From positions 23,221,381 through 23,285,380 of the forward strand of contig CM056389.1 in the NCBI GenBank assembly GCA_029718625.1: a stretch of DNA of 64,000 bases, read 5' to 3'. The first letter of the stretch is position 1; every line of letters starts with the position of its first letter. Below are positions 54,520-64,000 of this stretch, in pieces. The notes beneath the pieces were generated by a model, which saw only the letters and a list, made by a program, of their open reading frames with translations, was not told the origin of the DNA and searched no databases. This DNA is from Synaphobranchus kaupii (taxonomy: Eukaryota > Chordata > Actinopteri > Anguilliformes > Synaphobranchidae). Position numbers and translations under genes: made by a program.

Positions 54520-56345
54520 TTGGAGCAACTGGAACACAAACGGGCACGTTACCGAAACTACCTGAGATTCAATTTACGTTGTCGAGATGGAGTTGTTCCG
54601 GCAAGCTTGGATATAAAGAATCCAAGACTGACCAAAAACGCGGAAGAGATTGTGAAGAAAGCACGGAATGCCTTGATGAAAGAAAGGATACGTTGTATGG
54701 CAAACAGAGTAAACAACATCGCCGCGCAGATAGCGGAGGAGAGGATTTAAACAACAATTCCCTCTCGCAAATGAGGTTGAAAAGATCATGGATGAACACT
54801 TGAAACGTGTGCACGAGAAGGAATTCAAAACAACCAAAAGACGCCACATCAAAAAACTGGAAACAGTTAACTTCAATGGCAAAGACAGAAAAACGCAAGG
54901 GCACTACAACAAGAGAGAAATGGGTATGTAACCTATCACAACGAAACTACTGAGACAGAAAGTAGTGTGCTTTCCCGCGGCCTAAACTTTGCCATAACCC
55001 GAAAAAAAATACCATACGAAGATTTCATTTTAGCAACGGAGATAGCATGTCAAAAAATACAAGATCAGGGACAGAAAGCAGAACTACGGAATGAAGTAGC
55101 GGGGATACTGAAATCAGCTAAATTACCACCCACAAATACAAATAAAGAAGAATAGAAGGCCATGCAGTCAATAGCAAAAGACAAATCAATCAGAATCCTA
55201 CCAGCAGACAAAGGAAGAACCACAGTGATGATGGACACTGAACAATATGAAAAACAAATAACTGCTAGAAGACATATACACATATGAAGTTTTAAAAAAG
55301 GACCCAACAGAGGCAAAGAAAAGGAAACTGAAGACTCTACTCAAACCATTGTTAAATGAGGAAAAAATAGACCAGGACATATACAAGCATCTAGTACCCA
55401 CAGCTAGTATCACACCCCGGATCTACGGTACACCAAAAATTCACAAAACAGGCACTTCACTGCGCCCTATTGTAGACGGCATTGGCTCAGCCACATACAA
55501 CTTGTCAAAAGCCTTAGTCGAGCTAATAGAACCCCTCCTAGGCCAGACAAAACAACACTAAAAACTCAAAGCAACTGGCACAGGATTTAAGCAATATTAA
55601 CGTAGAAACAGATGGAATTTTCATATCACTCGATGTAGTGTCACTTTTCACAAAAACCCCCATAGATGTCACTTTAAGCATAGTACAGAACCGCCTCAGA
55701 GCAGACAGGACATTACACAAATGTACAAACCTAACACTTGAAGATATAGCCCAGTTGCTAAGCTTTGTAGCTAAATCCACATACTTTCAGTTCAAAGGGA
55801 AGATCTATAAACAGAAAGAGGGGTTCGCAATGGGCGATCCACTATCAGCCATCATGAGTGGATTTTTCATGGAAGACCTGGAAGCCAAAGCCACAGCGAC
55901 AGCCCCCAAACGATGTAGATTGTCCCTCTGGATGAGGTATGTTGACGACATATTGGAGAAAGTGAAGACAGGACACACACAGGAACTCACAGACCACTTG
56001 AACTCAATAGATGACACCGGCAACATTAAATTCACACACGAGGAGGAAACAGACAGATCCATTGCATTCCTGGACATGAAAATTCAACACAGAGAAGACG
56101 GAGGCATACAAATAAAAGTATACAGGAAACCAACACATACAGACCAATACCTGTTATGGACATCAGAACACCCTACAGCACATAAACTGTCAGTGGTCCG
56201 AACCCTATACCACCGCACCAGCATAATAACAGACGAAAAAGACCCGCTGCCAATACCCAGGATGGGCCATAAACAAGGGAAAATGAGGGGTCCAGAAAAA
56301 AGAAGACAAGGAGGAGAGAAAAAAGAAAAAAAACATCAAAACTGA
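54520..56345 (+). pseudogene. Penelope-like RT, frameshifted
   Basis: Pieces in order: EHKRARYRNYLRFNLRCRDG and an adjacent coiled region (VKKARNALMKERIRCMANRV); GLNFAITRKKIPYEDFILAT; ILPADKGRTTVMMDTEQYEK; TPRIYGTPKIHKTGTSLRPI; then an open block 55638-56345 with SLFTKTPIDVTLSIVQNRL, GFAMGDPLSAIMSGFFMEDL, the catalytic RYVDDIL (YVDD at 55938-55949), IAFLDMKIQ and VYRKPTHTDQYL. At least four frame changes or stops separate the blocks. The motif set is that of Penelope RTs, which are related to telomerase RT, not LINE RTs. Confidence 0.87.
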
Positions 56346-56820
56346 AGACCTGGGCATGGTCACCCTTCCATACATCCGGGGGATCACAGAGCGCATCCAA
56401 AGGGTCATGAGAAAACATCACATAAGCACACCTGTGAAGCTGCACACCAAGCTACGCCAGATACTGGTGCACCCCAAGGACCGTATTGACCCAGATAAGA
56501 AGTGTGACGTGATATATGAAATTCCATGCCGATCATGCAATAAAACGTACATTGGAGAAACAGGCAGAGCTTTTGCCACACGAAAGAAAGAACACCAGAA
56601 AGAATGTGAAAAGGAAACATCTGGAGCGCACACACATGCAATGAAGCAGAAAGCGGATCAGGAGAATCTGTAATCAGCCATCTCAGATCACTGCAAAAGA
56701 GAGAACCACATCATGGACTGGGAAAAAGCCAAGGTCATTCGATCGGAAAACAACAGATACCACCGTTGGATCAGGGAGGCAGATCCGGAAACGGACCCAG
56801 GGGACAGTAAACCGAGATGA
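56345..56820 (+). pseudogene. Penelope-like GIY-YIG endonuclease domain
   Basis: Open 56356-56673: VTLPYIRGITERIQRVMRKH, then DVIYEIPCRSCNKTYIGETG, RAFATRKKEHQKECEK. The IYEI...TYIGETGR core and the downstream Arg match the GIY-YIG fold. After a stop at 56670-56672, ISDHCKRENHIMDWEKAKVI and ENNRYHRWIREA continue in the shared family pattern. The domain cuts target DNA for priming. Confidence 0.87.
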
Positions 56821-57065
56821 GGGGGCATACATGCTGTCTCACACCTGGGATGCTGTCCTACATAAACTATCGGACAACGGGTCGTCATCCTACCAATCCA
56901 GGTAGGATGACAAAACCTATATAAATCACCTGACAGGACTCATCACAGTAACATCACGTGACGCTTCTGAAGAAGATTGCAGGAAATCAGCAGTCGAAAC
57001 ATGTCAAGGTATGACAAATAATACTACTACTAGCCTGTTTACAAGAACATTCACATTATTACAGT

Positions 57066-57120
57066 CGTAACTGTTCGTTCTATTTCATTCCTTAGGCCAT
57101 TAGGGTCGTCAATATGGATG
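57066..57120. repeat. DIRS-like terminal repeat fragment
   Basis: CAGTCGTAACTGTTCGTTCT followed by CATTAGGGTCGTCAATATGG, in direct orientation with 54249-54310. It directly follows the recombinase gene on the minus strand, as expected of a terminal repeat. Confidence 0.6.
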
Positions 57121-57898
57121 ACTTAATACCCGAAGTGTCAGGAGGGACCATCATCCTTACATGGATGCCAAGGCTGCAGGTAAGACAGTTGCACCGACCG
57201 TTGAGCCTTGCGCCACATTGACTTGATAAAAACCTCAACAATGTGCAGGGGGATGCCCATGTCACCGTTTCACAAATTTCTTTAAGAGGTATGCCTTCCA
57301 GGGCTGCCCATGCATACTTCTGGTGGATCGGCCCTGGATATCAATAGGCGAGGGTTTAGCGCTAGCCTCATAGGCCGTGGCTACTGCCTTCACTACCCAT
57401 CGGGAGAGGCTTTGAGTCGAGAGCACTGTCCCGTTGGTCTTGCCGTAGTAAACAAAAGAGTTGCCCTGTACATCTGGAGGAAGCAGTAGCTTTGACGTAA
57501 ATATTGCAGCGCACGCACTGGACATATCAGGTCCTGCAGGTCCTCGCCTGGCGGGGGGTGAAGTGCCGCGAGCTTGATCGGCTAGTTGATGTGAAATGCC
57601 GAAACGATGGATTAGGCCGCAATGTGACCCCTGAGTCTGCTGGCCTCCACCTTAGACACTCTGCGCTGATGGAGAGAGAGCAGCGCTCACCAAACACGTT
57701 TTGCTGATGCCATCACTAGCAGAAACGCCATCATAAAAAGAGAGCCACTTTAGGCTGATCATCCCGAGAGGCTCATAGGGCTGAACTGTGAGCCCTCTCT
57801 ACACCAAGGGGAGATCCAAGGAGAGAGCTACCAGTGACCTCGCAGTTCTCAGCCGCCCTTCAGGAACCGGCTGACCAGGCAATGGCTCCCTGCAGGCT
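57115..57898 (-). pseudogene. DIRS-like tyrosine recombinase, C-terminal part
   Basis: Minus-strand reading contains VSRFLKGG-like, SLVALSLDLPLV, SFVYYGKTNGTVLSTQSLSR and WVVKAVATAYEASAK, then STRSMHGQPWKAY and, after a frameshift, AQRSVQLSYLQPWHP-type sequence. Organisation and wording match tyrosine recombinases of fish DIRS elements, which insert without a DDE integrase. In the H-x-x-R signature the His is Arg (RSTR), and stops occur, so it is inactive. The N-terminal part lies beyond the insertion at 57899-59400. Confidence 0.75.
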
Positions 57899-59400
57899 TG
57901 TTATGTACCCAGACATGTGTTGGGACAATGGACTACAAGCCCCACAATGAACTACAGTCACTCCCGAGATACCAGAAGTGACGCATTCAACGTCGCCTCC
58001 CGACTGCAATAAAAAGTTACCGCATCCAATACGCTCAGGCTGAGAAATGCACGTCACTCACCCGAGGGATAAAACTTTGGGACCCCCCAGAGTTCACTCT
58101 CTCTGGCATGTGGTAACTAACTGTATGCATCAAAAGAGACCATTTTACTTTGCGAACTAAGTCTTAAATGTTTTAACCCTTGATCACGGTTATAGTTTTA
58201 GATTTTAGAATCCGAAGTATGTGCACTCATTGAACCCGACAATTCTGTTGGAGACTGCTCTTATACGGGCAGTTTGGGAATTCAAGTTTCAAAGACGACC
58301 GGATCTCTTTGTTACTTTTTGTCGACACGAATTCCCCCGCGAGCCCTCCGACAAGGACTACGCCTCAGGACACTTGGACATCCCCCAGGACCTGCGTTTC
58401 CAAGTCGTCCAACCCGGGATCCCCTTCTTTTTTTCTTCCCGACGACGGTCGGACGAACTCCACGAACTGCGGTGTCTGGTCTCTCATGAGATCGGACCTC
58501 AAGTAAGGCCATATATTATCTGGGCACAGATTGGCTGACACCTATATGGTGTTTCAGTAATATATTGACTGCATTTAATTCGGATAAGATTATTCTGGGC
58601 AATAACTGTTTGTAGCTACTCGTTGTTAGAGATATGATGTGTTGTTGGTTTCCATGACTGTATACCCTTACTACATGATTTTGTGTTGCCACCTATATCC
58701 CTAAAAAGTGTGATTTCCCCTCTTTCGATCTGGGCACGATAACATCCTAAATTCGAGACTAACCGTAATTAGATAACGGGATATTTATAACACGCTTCCC
58801 CAAGTGCTAGTAGAAATAAACCCCCCATAATCAATCACGGCTCGACTAGTGATAGAGGCATAATTCTGCCTATTAAGGAAGTGCCAGATCTCCCTACGGC
58901 TTGAGTAGGCTCGGCCTGAGCGTGCTGAAGCCAAATTCATACTTCCCTCCCTCATCCGACTCGCGTACACGCGTGTCTGTGTGCCTCACCTCCATCTTTC
59001 TTTCTCTCTCTCTTCCTTTGTCTCCGCCACGTGCGCCCACGTGCACACGCATCCTTACCTCCTTTGTATCTATATCCAAATCACCCCGCCGTGGGATATA
59101 ATCGCCTATTACCTGATTATCCCTTTTTAATAAACTATATTATTTGCATCTGGTGTTTGGCGTGAATATTTCAAGCATTTGCAGAAAGTCATCCTCACAG
59201 GACAGATTCAAATCTCCCGTAATTCAACGTAGAGTATTGTTAATGATTAAAAGTAATTGGACTCTACATTACTTCCACGAGAATAACCGGGTACTCCACA
59301 ACGCAATTCCTTTAGCGGAATGCGCTAATTCTCGTTCTAGGGCATTATACTTACATGAGACTGATAAATAAAAATAACTTATACCTTTTGACCCTACACA
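57899..59400 (+). mobile_element. LTR-like 1.5-kb insertion in the DIRS element
   Basis: Starts TGTTATGTACCCAGAC and ends CCCTACACA. It interrupts the recombinase frame (LNNGKAASTLKTFAAVISSR on one side, VSRFLKGG on the other). A polyadenylation signal TTAATAAACTATATTATTTG near 59129 suggests a plus-oriented LTR. No duplication of the target could be identified with confidence. The short ORFs near 58221-58538 have no family signature. Confidence 0.55.
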
Positions 59401-59872
59401 TGCCTGCTGGATATGACAGCAGCAAAGGTTTTCAGTGTGCTGGCTGCTTTCCCGTTATTAAGGAAGGACTGTAAGAAGTCCTATAGTACAGGAATCGGAC
59501 AGTGTATGTGGTCTGCACCTTCCTGTAAGCACCATGTGTTCAATGGCTGCCACATATACCCATAGGCCCTGCTCGTAGAGGGGGCTCTGGGGTTAAGTCA
59601 CGTCCGCTGGACAGGGGAGCCGCACTCCGCTAAACAGTGTTGTGATAGAAGATCCTCCCAAAATTGAATTTTCCAGGGTGGATCGCAAACAAGGCAGAGG
59701 ACCGTGGGAAACCAGGGTTTCATTGGCCATCTGGGGGCTACCAGCAGGAGCTCGTGGTGGTTCGTGCTGCCCTTGTGCAGAGTCGCATTGATCAGCGACT
59801 CGGGTGGAAACGCGTATAGCAGGCCGTCCGGCCACTCGTGCGCTAATGCGTCTATCCCCAGGGGGATATAGA
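59401..59872 (-). pseudogene. DIRS-like RNase H end and recombinase N-terminus
   Basis: Minus strand, 59865 downward: GIDALAHEWPDGLLYAFPPE, SLINATLHKGSTNHHELLLV, APRWPMKPWF, typical of the end of the DIRS pol ORF. Then 59560-59401: DFLQSFLNNGKAASTLKTFA, AVISSRH, the SAM-like N-terminus of the recombinase. Frameshifts are present. The element's 5' part is replaced by LINE sequence at 59873. Confidence 0.75.
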
Positions 59873-60824
59873 ACATGATAAAACTCATAATTAGCCAAAA
59901 GCTGTACTAAAAAGGTGTGTTTTTAACCTAGATTTAAAAATGGCAACCGGGTCTGATGATCTAATATAATGAGGGAGATTGTTCCATAATATAGGGGCTC
60001 GCGATGAAAAGGCTCTACCATCTGCTGTACTCTTTTTTTTTTTAATTCTCGGAACAGTGAGAACACTGAGAGCGGAGCACTCGGGGAGGGTTGTAGGGTG
60101 TAAGCATCTCGATCAAATATGTTGGCGCTATTAAAACTTGAGTAAAAGTGAGTAAAAGTATTTTAAAATAGATTCTGTACTCTACTGGAAGCCAGTGTAA
60201 TGAGCGTAGCACAGGAGTTTCGTGCTCGGACTTCCTAGCTCTGGTCAGGAGCCTCGCAGCTGAATTCTGTACAAATTGTAGGGATTTTATTGAAGATTTA
60301 GAGCAGCCGGACAAAAGTGCATTACAGTAATCTAATCTTGAGGTTATGAAGGCATGAACTCATTTTTCAGCGTCATGAATTGACATAATTTTTCTTAATT
60401 TAGCAATGTTTCAGAGGTGAAAGAATGCTACTCTAGAGATATTTTTGATGTGTGCGTCAAAAGAAAGATCCTGATCAATTATAACACCTAGATTCTTAAT
60501 AACTGTGGTAGAGGCAACAGAGAAACCGTCAAGGTTCAGTGCATAGTCAGAGCCTTGGGGCCAAGTACCAGGACTTCAGTTTTGTTTGGGTTTAAGAGTA
60601 GGACATTCTGTGTCATCCACTCTTTAATATCTTTAAGACAAGCCTCCAACTTTGAGAGTTGGGGAGCTTCACCTGGTTTAACTGATATATACAATTGTGT
60701 ATCGTCTGCATAACAATGGAAGCAAACTCCATGTTTCTGAATAACATTTCCAAGCGGTAGCATATATAATGAGAAGAGCACTGGCCCAAGTACAGAACCT
60801 TGGGGAATACCATATCTTACCCTC
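59873..60824 (-). pseudogene. LINE (L2-like) RT C-terminal half and 3' end
   Basis: Minus strand: [20 protein letters not shown], catalytic [39 protein letters not shown]; then [59 protein letters not shown]; and IRSSDPVAIFKSRLKTHLFS near 59925. This is the C-terminal half of a common fish LINE RT (L2/Rex-like). Frameshifts separate the blocks and the 5' half is absent. Confidence 0.85.
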
Positions 60825-60858
60825 GAGTAGTAGGATTTTCCCGAAAGGGAACTTCAGT

Positions 60859-61698
60859 TGTAGCCACCAGCAACAACAAAAAAGACATAGACAGTGGGGC
60901 AGACCCACAACACACAACCACACATATAAAATGCCAATATATATAGTACAGCCTGTAGGACATCTAATATTTCCCCCCTTCTCTCTATCTCTGTCACTCT
61001 CTCACTCTCACCCCCCCAACATCAAAGATAAGCCAGTCTTTGTCATAAATTACCCCTCTCCCCCCCCTCCCCCATACCTTAACCCAATCAGGACAGGGAT
61101 GGTCTTCCTGTGGAGGTATTTTATGAGTGTACCGCAGAAAAAGAAGTTAGTCTGTTTGGAGTTTGTTGGTGAAGAAGTCATTCTTTTTGGTTCCTCGTGC
61201 ATTTCCTTTTGTTCCTGTTCAGCTGGAGGGTAAATAATTTGGCCATTTTTGGCTTATCTCTCTCTTTTCTGGTATATTCAAATTAATGTCTGGTTTAATG
61301 TCTTCCATTTTGTAAATTTTAAGTAGTCAGCCTACATTCCTTAGTGAATGTATGATTTAAATTCATTATTCCAATTGACTGTTTTCGCTTAATAAAATTC
61401 TTTAATCTCAAGACCTGATTTAGACCTTGTTTTGGCTTGTTGGTTGATCCACCAGGTTACTGTTCGACTTACCTATCAAAGAATTCGGCGATTTAATTGA
61501 TGATTGTCATTTTTAATAATAATTATTAAATTAAATAACGTAAAACTTATTTTGAATGTAGGTTAAGTGAGGGGTTCTAGCACGCAATATCGCTTGTGTT
61601 CAGTATTCAGAGTGCTGAACGTTTTAACAAGGGCATTGTCTGTTGGAACCGCTGGATTCAGAAAATACACATTTTACCTAGTCCTCACTTACCCGACA
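60859..61698 (+). mobile_element. Probable 5' LTR of a tRNA-Gln-primed element
   Basis: Bounded by TGTAGCCACCAGC (60859) and ACCCGACA (61698), with TATAAAA at 60925-60931 and AATAAA at 61391-61396, in the order expected of an LTR. The right boundary is supported by the primer site four bases downstream. The left boundary is a guess because the 3' LTR lies outside the window. Confidence 0.6.
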
Positions 61699-61702
61699 TA
61701 AT

Positions 61703-61720
61703 TGGAGGTTCCACCGAGAT
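61703..61720 (+). promoter_or_regulatory. Primer-binding site, tRNA-Gln type
   Basis: TGGAGGTTCCACCGAGAT is complementary to the 3' end of vertebrate tRNA-Gln including CCA (18 of 18 from known tRNA sequence). It sits four bases after the LTR end, the standard position for minus-strand priming. Confidence 0.8.
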
Positions 61721-61851
61721 AGGTTGTCCTATAGCATACTAAATTTTACTATTGAGTAAACTGCGGTAAACTCTGAGACAAGTTCAAATCTTTTTCTAAT
61801 CGACTGGTCTTAGATTTATTGATTTTATTTTGAAAAAAATTATATATAATT

Positions 61852-63018
61852 ATGGCATACCAGACAAAGAGAGAGATGCCTCATTTACCCTCCACTGCTG
61901 ACCTACCAGCATTCCCTGGCCAGTCAAGGTTGGATCAGCAGTGGTATCTCATGTTATCAGAACGGCAATATTTGATAGCCCAGTGCCCAAAATTTGCAGA
62001 ACAGCTCAAGGCAATGGACCAGCTGAAGGAGGAGGCACTTTACAACCTGCGGACTGAGTATTTGGACTATCTGATTTGTCCAGATAGTGATGAAACCAAG
62101 CGCAGGATTGTCCAAGGGATAAGGTCGTACCTAGAGAAAAGACAACATTTGCTCTACCTCCGGCGGTCAAAGCAGGCATGGGAGGAGGTAAACCAAATGT
62201 GGAAACTGGCTTGGGAAAAGCACCACTCTAAGTCAGGAGTTACTGCCAAACCAGTTTCTTCTGTGGCAGTCCAGCCTGCGCTGGAAGGAGCAGTGCATGG
62301 CGCCATTCCAGCCATAACCCAGGCACCACCCCCCACCGAGGACAATACAGCACTCTCCATTGACTCATCCCCACCCCCTTCAGGCTTGGACAATTCTGTG
62401 GATTTTGTCACCTCCACAGACAATGTAGCCGCCCCCCTGGTGAGCCCTCCTTCCCTGGAGGAATTTGGGGGAAACAGCTCTGTGTCTTGTATCACACCAG
62501 CCACCACAGAGGATGTGACCCCACAGGACGTGGAATCCGCTGCTGCAGTCCTCTCAGCTGAGCCAGGTGAGGAGACCGTCGAACCCCTGGAGGCAGAACC
62601 TGCTACTGCAAACACAGCAGCCCAGCCTGGTGAGGAGACCGTCAAACCCCTGGAGGCAGATCCTGCTACTGCAGACACAGCAGCCCAGCCTGGTGAGGAG
62701 ACCGTCGAACCCCTGGAGGCAGAACCTGCTACTGGAAACACAGCAGCCCAGCCTGGTGAGGAGACCGTCAAACCCCTGGAGGCAGAACCTGCTACTGCAG
62801 ATGCAGCAGCCCAGCCTGGTGAGGAGACCGTTGAACCGCAGGACGCGGAACCGGCTTCTACAGGCCCATCAGCCCTGCCAGGTGGAGAGGTCTACTCACC
62901 CCAACAGGTGGAGTCAGCCCCCACAGACCAGTCCACCCAGGCCGAGGACCCCACCCCACCCCTTGTGGACTTTTCTTCCCCTCCTGCTGAATCCGGGGAA
63001 CCTCTGCCTGCTGCATAG
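61852..63018 (+). CDS. Gag-like ORF with acidic 21-residue repeats
   Basis: 388 codons, first long ORF after the primer site, so Gag by position; I do not recognise the family. Residues 1-130 look helical and globular (LSERQYLIAQCPKFAEQLKA, MDQLKEEALYNLRTEYLDYL, QAWEEVNQMWKLAWEKHHSK). Residues 131-234 are Pro/Ser/Thr rich. Residues 235-339 are five copies of a 21-residue unit (AAQPGEETVEPLEAEPATAD type) and 340-360 a sixth, worn one. No zinc knuckle, protease or membrane segment is visible. It ends in a single TAG, after which the same frame stays open to 63537. It could also be a host gene downstream of an unrelated LTR. Confidence in the frame is high, in function low. Confidence 0.65.
   Translation: MAYQTKREMPHLPSTADLPAFPGQSRLDQQWYLMLSERQYLIAQCPKFAEQLKAMDQLKEEALYNLRTEYLDYLICPDSDETKRRIVQGIRSYLEKRQHLLYLRRSKQAWEEVNQMWKLAWEKHHSKSGVTAKPVSSVAVQPALEGAVHGAIPAITQAPPPTEDNTALSIDSSPPPSGLDNSVDFVTSTDNVAAPLVSPPSLEEFGGNSSVSCITPATTEDVTPQDVESAAAVLSAEPGEETVEPLEAEPATANTAAQPGEETVKPLEADPATADTAAQPGEETVEPLEAEPATGNTAAQPGEETVKPLEAEPATADAAAQPGEETVEPQDAEPASTGPSALPGGEVYSPQQVESAPTDQSTQAEDPTPPLVDFSSPPAESGEPLPAA
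62554..62931 (+). repeat. 63-bp coding minisatellite
   Basis: Five close copies and one degenerate copy of a 63-bp unit containing GGTGAGGAGACCGTCGAACC and CCTGGAGGCAGAACCTGCTA. Alternate units share GTCAAACCC or GTCGAACCC, suggesting duplication of a two-unit block. Confidence 0.95.
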
Positions 63019-63537
63019 ACAGAAGGGGTGTGCTCTGTGGACTCTCCCACTTCCACAGTTCCTGTGATGGAGGAGATAGGGGGACTTCTGCGAAAGTCTC
63101 GCTCCCCTATCAGAGCTGTAAAGAGACCCCGGGAGAAACGGAGCAGGAAGCCAACCCCCGGCCGTTTTACGACTCCTCTGGCCCTCAAAGTCTCCGTCAG
63201 AGTGTTGTCTTGCACTCCAAAGCAAGATGAAAGCAGCCAATTTAGCACAACAGTTTCCCCCACCCTTGTCTCTCCACCCCCGAGCCACACCTGCAAACTT
63301 CGCACACACACGTCATCCAGGGAGAGTGCAAGAGCCCCTTTCCGACATCAGAAGTGTTCGGAGAGCAGTGATGGACTGGATGCCTACGAGCGACGATCAG
63401 CCCAGCTGTCCAGAGAGGGAACCAAAGCCAAAACTGGCATAGACCCCTGGACAGAGATGAGACGGACGTGGTTAAGGGGCATCCACGTGCGGAAGAAGCA
63501 AGATGACAGGATGCCTCCTGTCATCCCGGTTTGCTGA
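63019..63537 (+). CDS. In-frame continuation after TAG, basic protein
   Basis: 172 codons in the same phase as 61852-63018, separated by one TAG (63016-63018). It has a very basic stretch (KSRSPIRAVKRPREKRSRKP) and ends DPWTEMRRTWLRGIHVRKKQ...IPVC. Basic content would suit nucleic-acid binding. Either readthrough of the TAG yields a ~560-residue product or the TAG is a nonsense mutation. No known domain is claimed. Confidence 0.5.
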   Translation, partial: TEGVCSVDSPTSTVPVMEEIGGLLRKSRSPIRAVKRPREKRSRKPTPGRFTTPLALKVSVRVLSCTPKQDESSQFSTTVSPTLVSPPPSHTCKLRTHTSSRESARAPFRHQKCSESSDGLDAYERRSAQLSREGTKAKTGIDPWTEMRRTWLRGIHVRKKQDDRMPPVIPVC

Positions 63538-64000
63538 ACGCTGTGGCCCTCCGCAGCCAAAGGACTGCCAGTAACCACATTGGGGTTCTAGGAGCTAAAA
63601 CTGGCACTCTGCCTGCCCCTGCCACCCCCCCACATCCCTACCACCACCTTTTAACATAAGACAATGCCCATGTTTTTAAGTCCCTTTTCTAAAGTGTAGG
63701 TGCCCCCTCCAATGCTGTTCCTGGACACTTGTGGACAAGTCTGCCCTATTCAGGTGATTATTTGGACTGGCAATCTTGTGGATGGTAAATCCTGTCCGTA
63801 AGGTTCCCCTGAATGGACTAAGTGCTTATAACATGCAGTGTTCCCCTCTTCACATGTTGCGGTGAGTGATAATGCCTAAGCCCTCAACTCCCACAGTCTT
63901 CTCCTGCCATTCCCTAAAGGACACCCACAGACACAAGTGCAAACAAGTGCAACCGGTCCCACACCCTGCCGCGGGAAGCTAGCCTAAGCAACTGCCGTCA
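63538..64000 (+). other. Downstream of gag-like ORF, no gene recognised
   Basis: No protease, RT or integrase motif is visible before the window ends. The sequence is moderately CT-rich. Confidence 0.5.

Larger units (their letters stand above)
54490..57050 (+). mobile_element. Penelope-like element with GIY-YIG endonuclease
   Basis: An N-terminal region, Penelope-type RT and a C-terminal GIY-YIG domain occur in that order on the plus strand, ending near the RDASEEDCRKSAVETCQG segment typical of Penelope C-termini. Boundaries are approximate. The element lies between two stretches that share ATTAGGGTCGTCAATATGGA. Confidence 0.85.

Noticed and set aside
58221..58538. 105-codon ORF, with two more overlapping frames
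   Set aside because: Lies in the LTR-ended insert; three overlapping frames and no family resemblance suggest composition rather than coding.
62154..62771. 205-codon minus ORF
   Set aside because: Antisense of the 63-bp coding minisatellite; its repeats simply mirror the sense repeats.

Overview
The window looks like accessory DNA from a ray-finned (probably teleost) fish. It carries two type-1 odorant-receptor (OR) genes, fish-type Tc1, hAT, TTAA-target (piggyBac-like), Penelope, DIRS, Gypsy and LINE elements, tRNA-derived SINEs, AT-rich intergenic DNA and no bacterial gene layout. No rRNA or tRNA gene, CRISPR array or bacterial operon was seen. Species cannot be named from the sequence.

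The likely host genes are two OR paralogues on the minus strand. OR1 (15267-15931) is cut by a 500-N assembly gap. OR2 (51390-52346) is complete. Both have a coding exon preceded by a splice acceptor, and paralogous 5' flanks. A third copy survives only as a 3' flank and a C-terminal scrap near 43213-43245. The region is therefore a decaying tandem OR array invaded by transposons.

Layout. 1-1880: 5' part of a LINE (minus), running off the left edge. 1880-9530: intergenic DNA with small MITEs, Tc1 ends, SINEs and a duplicated segment. 9533-14766: chromodomain Gypsy element (minus) with a TTAA-flanked piggyBac-like element inside its pol. 14767-15266: gap. 15267-21370: OR1 and its upstream region, split by a 5-kb hAT-like insertion that holds a Tc1 element, a solo LTR and a palindromic MITE. 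21380-22247: ATTTAGCTAAAT array, SINE, piggyBac-like end. 22248-31697: Gypsy element with a SCAN-like gag and integrase before reverse transcriptase (Gmr1-type order), broken by a TAA-flanked DNA transposon and a second TTAA-flanked element, which carries an intact Tc1 element. 31698-39977: palindromic MITE arm split by LINE A, which is split by LINE B, which is split by LINE C, plus a SINE and a gag scrap. 39979-43250 and 43876-52860: two copies of an OR-locus duplication, the second carrying a hAT and a nearly full-length LINE C. 54249-59872: Penelope-like and DIRS-like elements and an LTR-ended insert. 59873-60824: LINE 3' end. 60859-64000: 5' end of an LTR element with a tRNA-Gln-type primer site and an unusual gag-like ORF.

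Intact-looking coding sequences are few: OR2, the gapped OR1, the Tc1 transposase at 26799-27827, LINE C ORF1 and the gag-like ORF at 61852-63018. Nearly everything else is a broken transposon gene. Nesting, target-site duplications and paralogous empty sites give a relative order of events.
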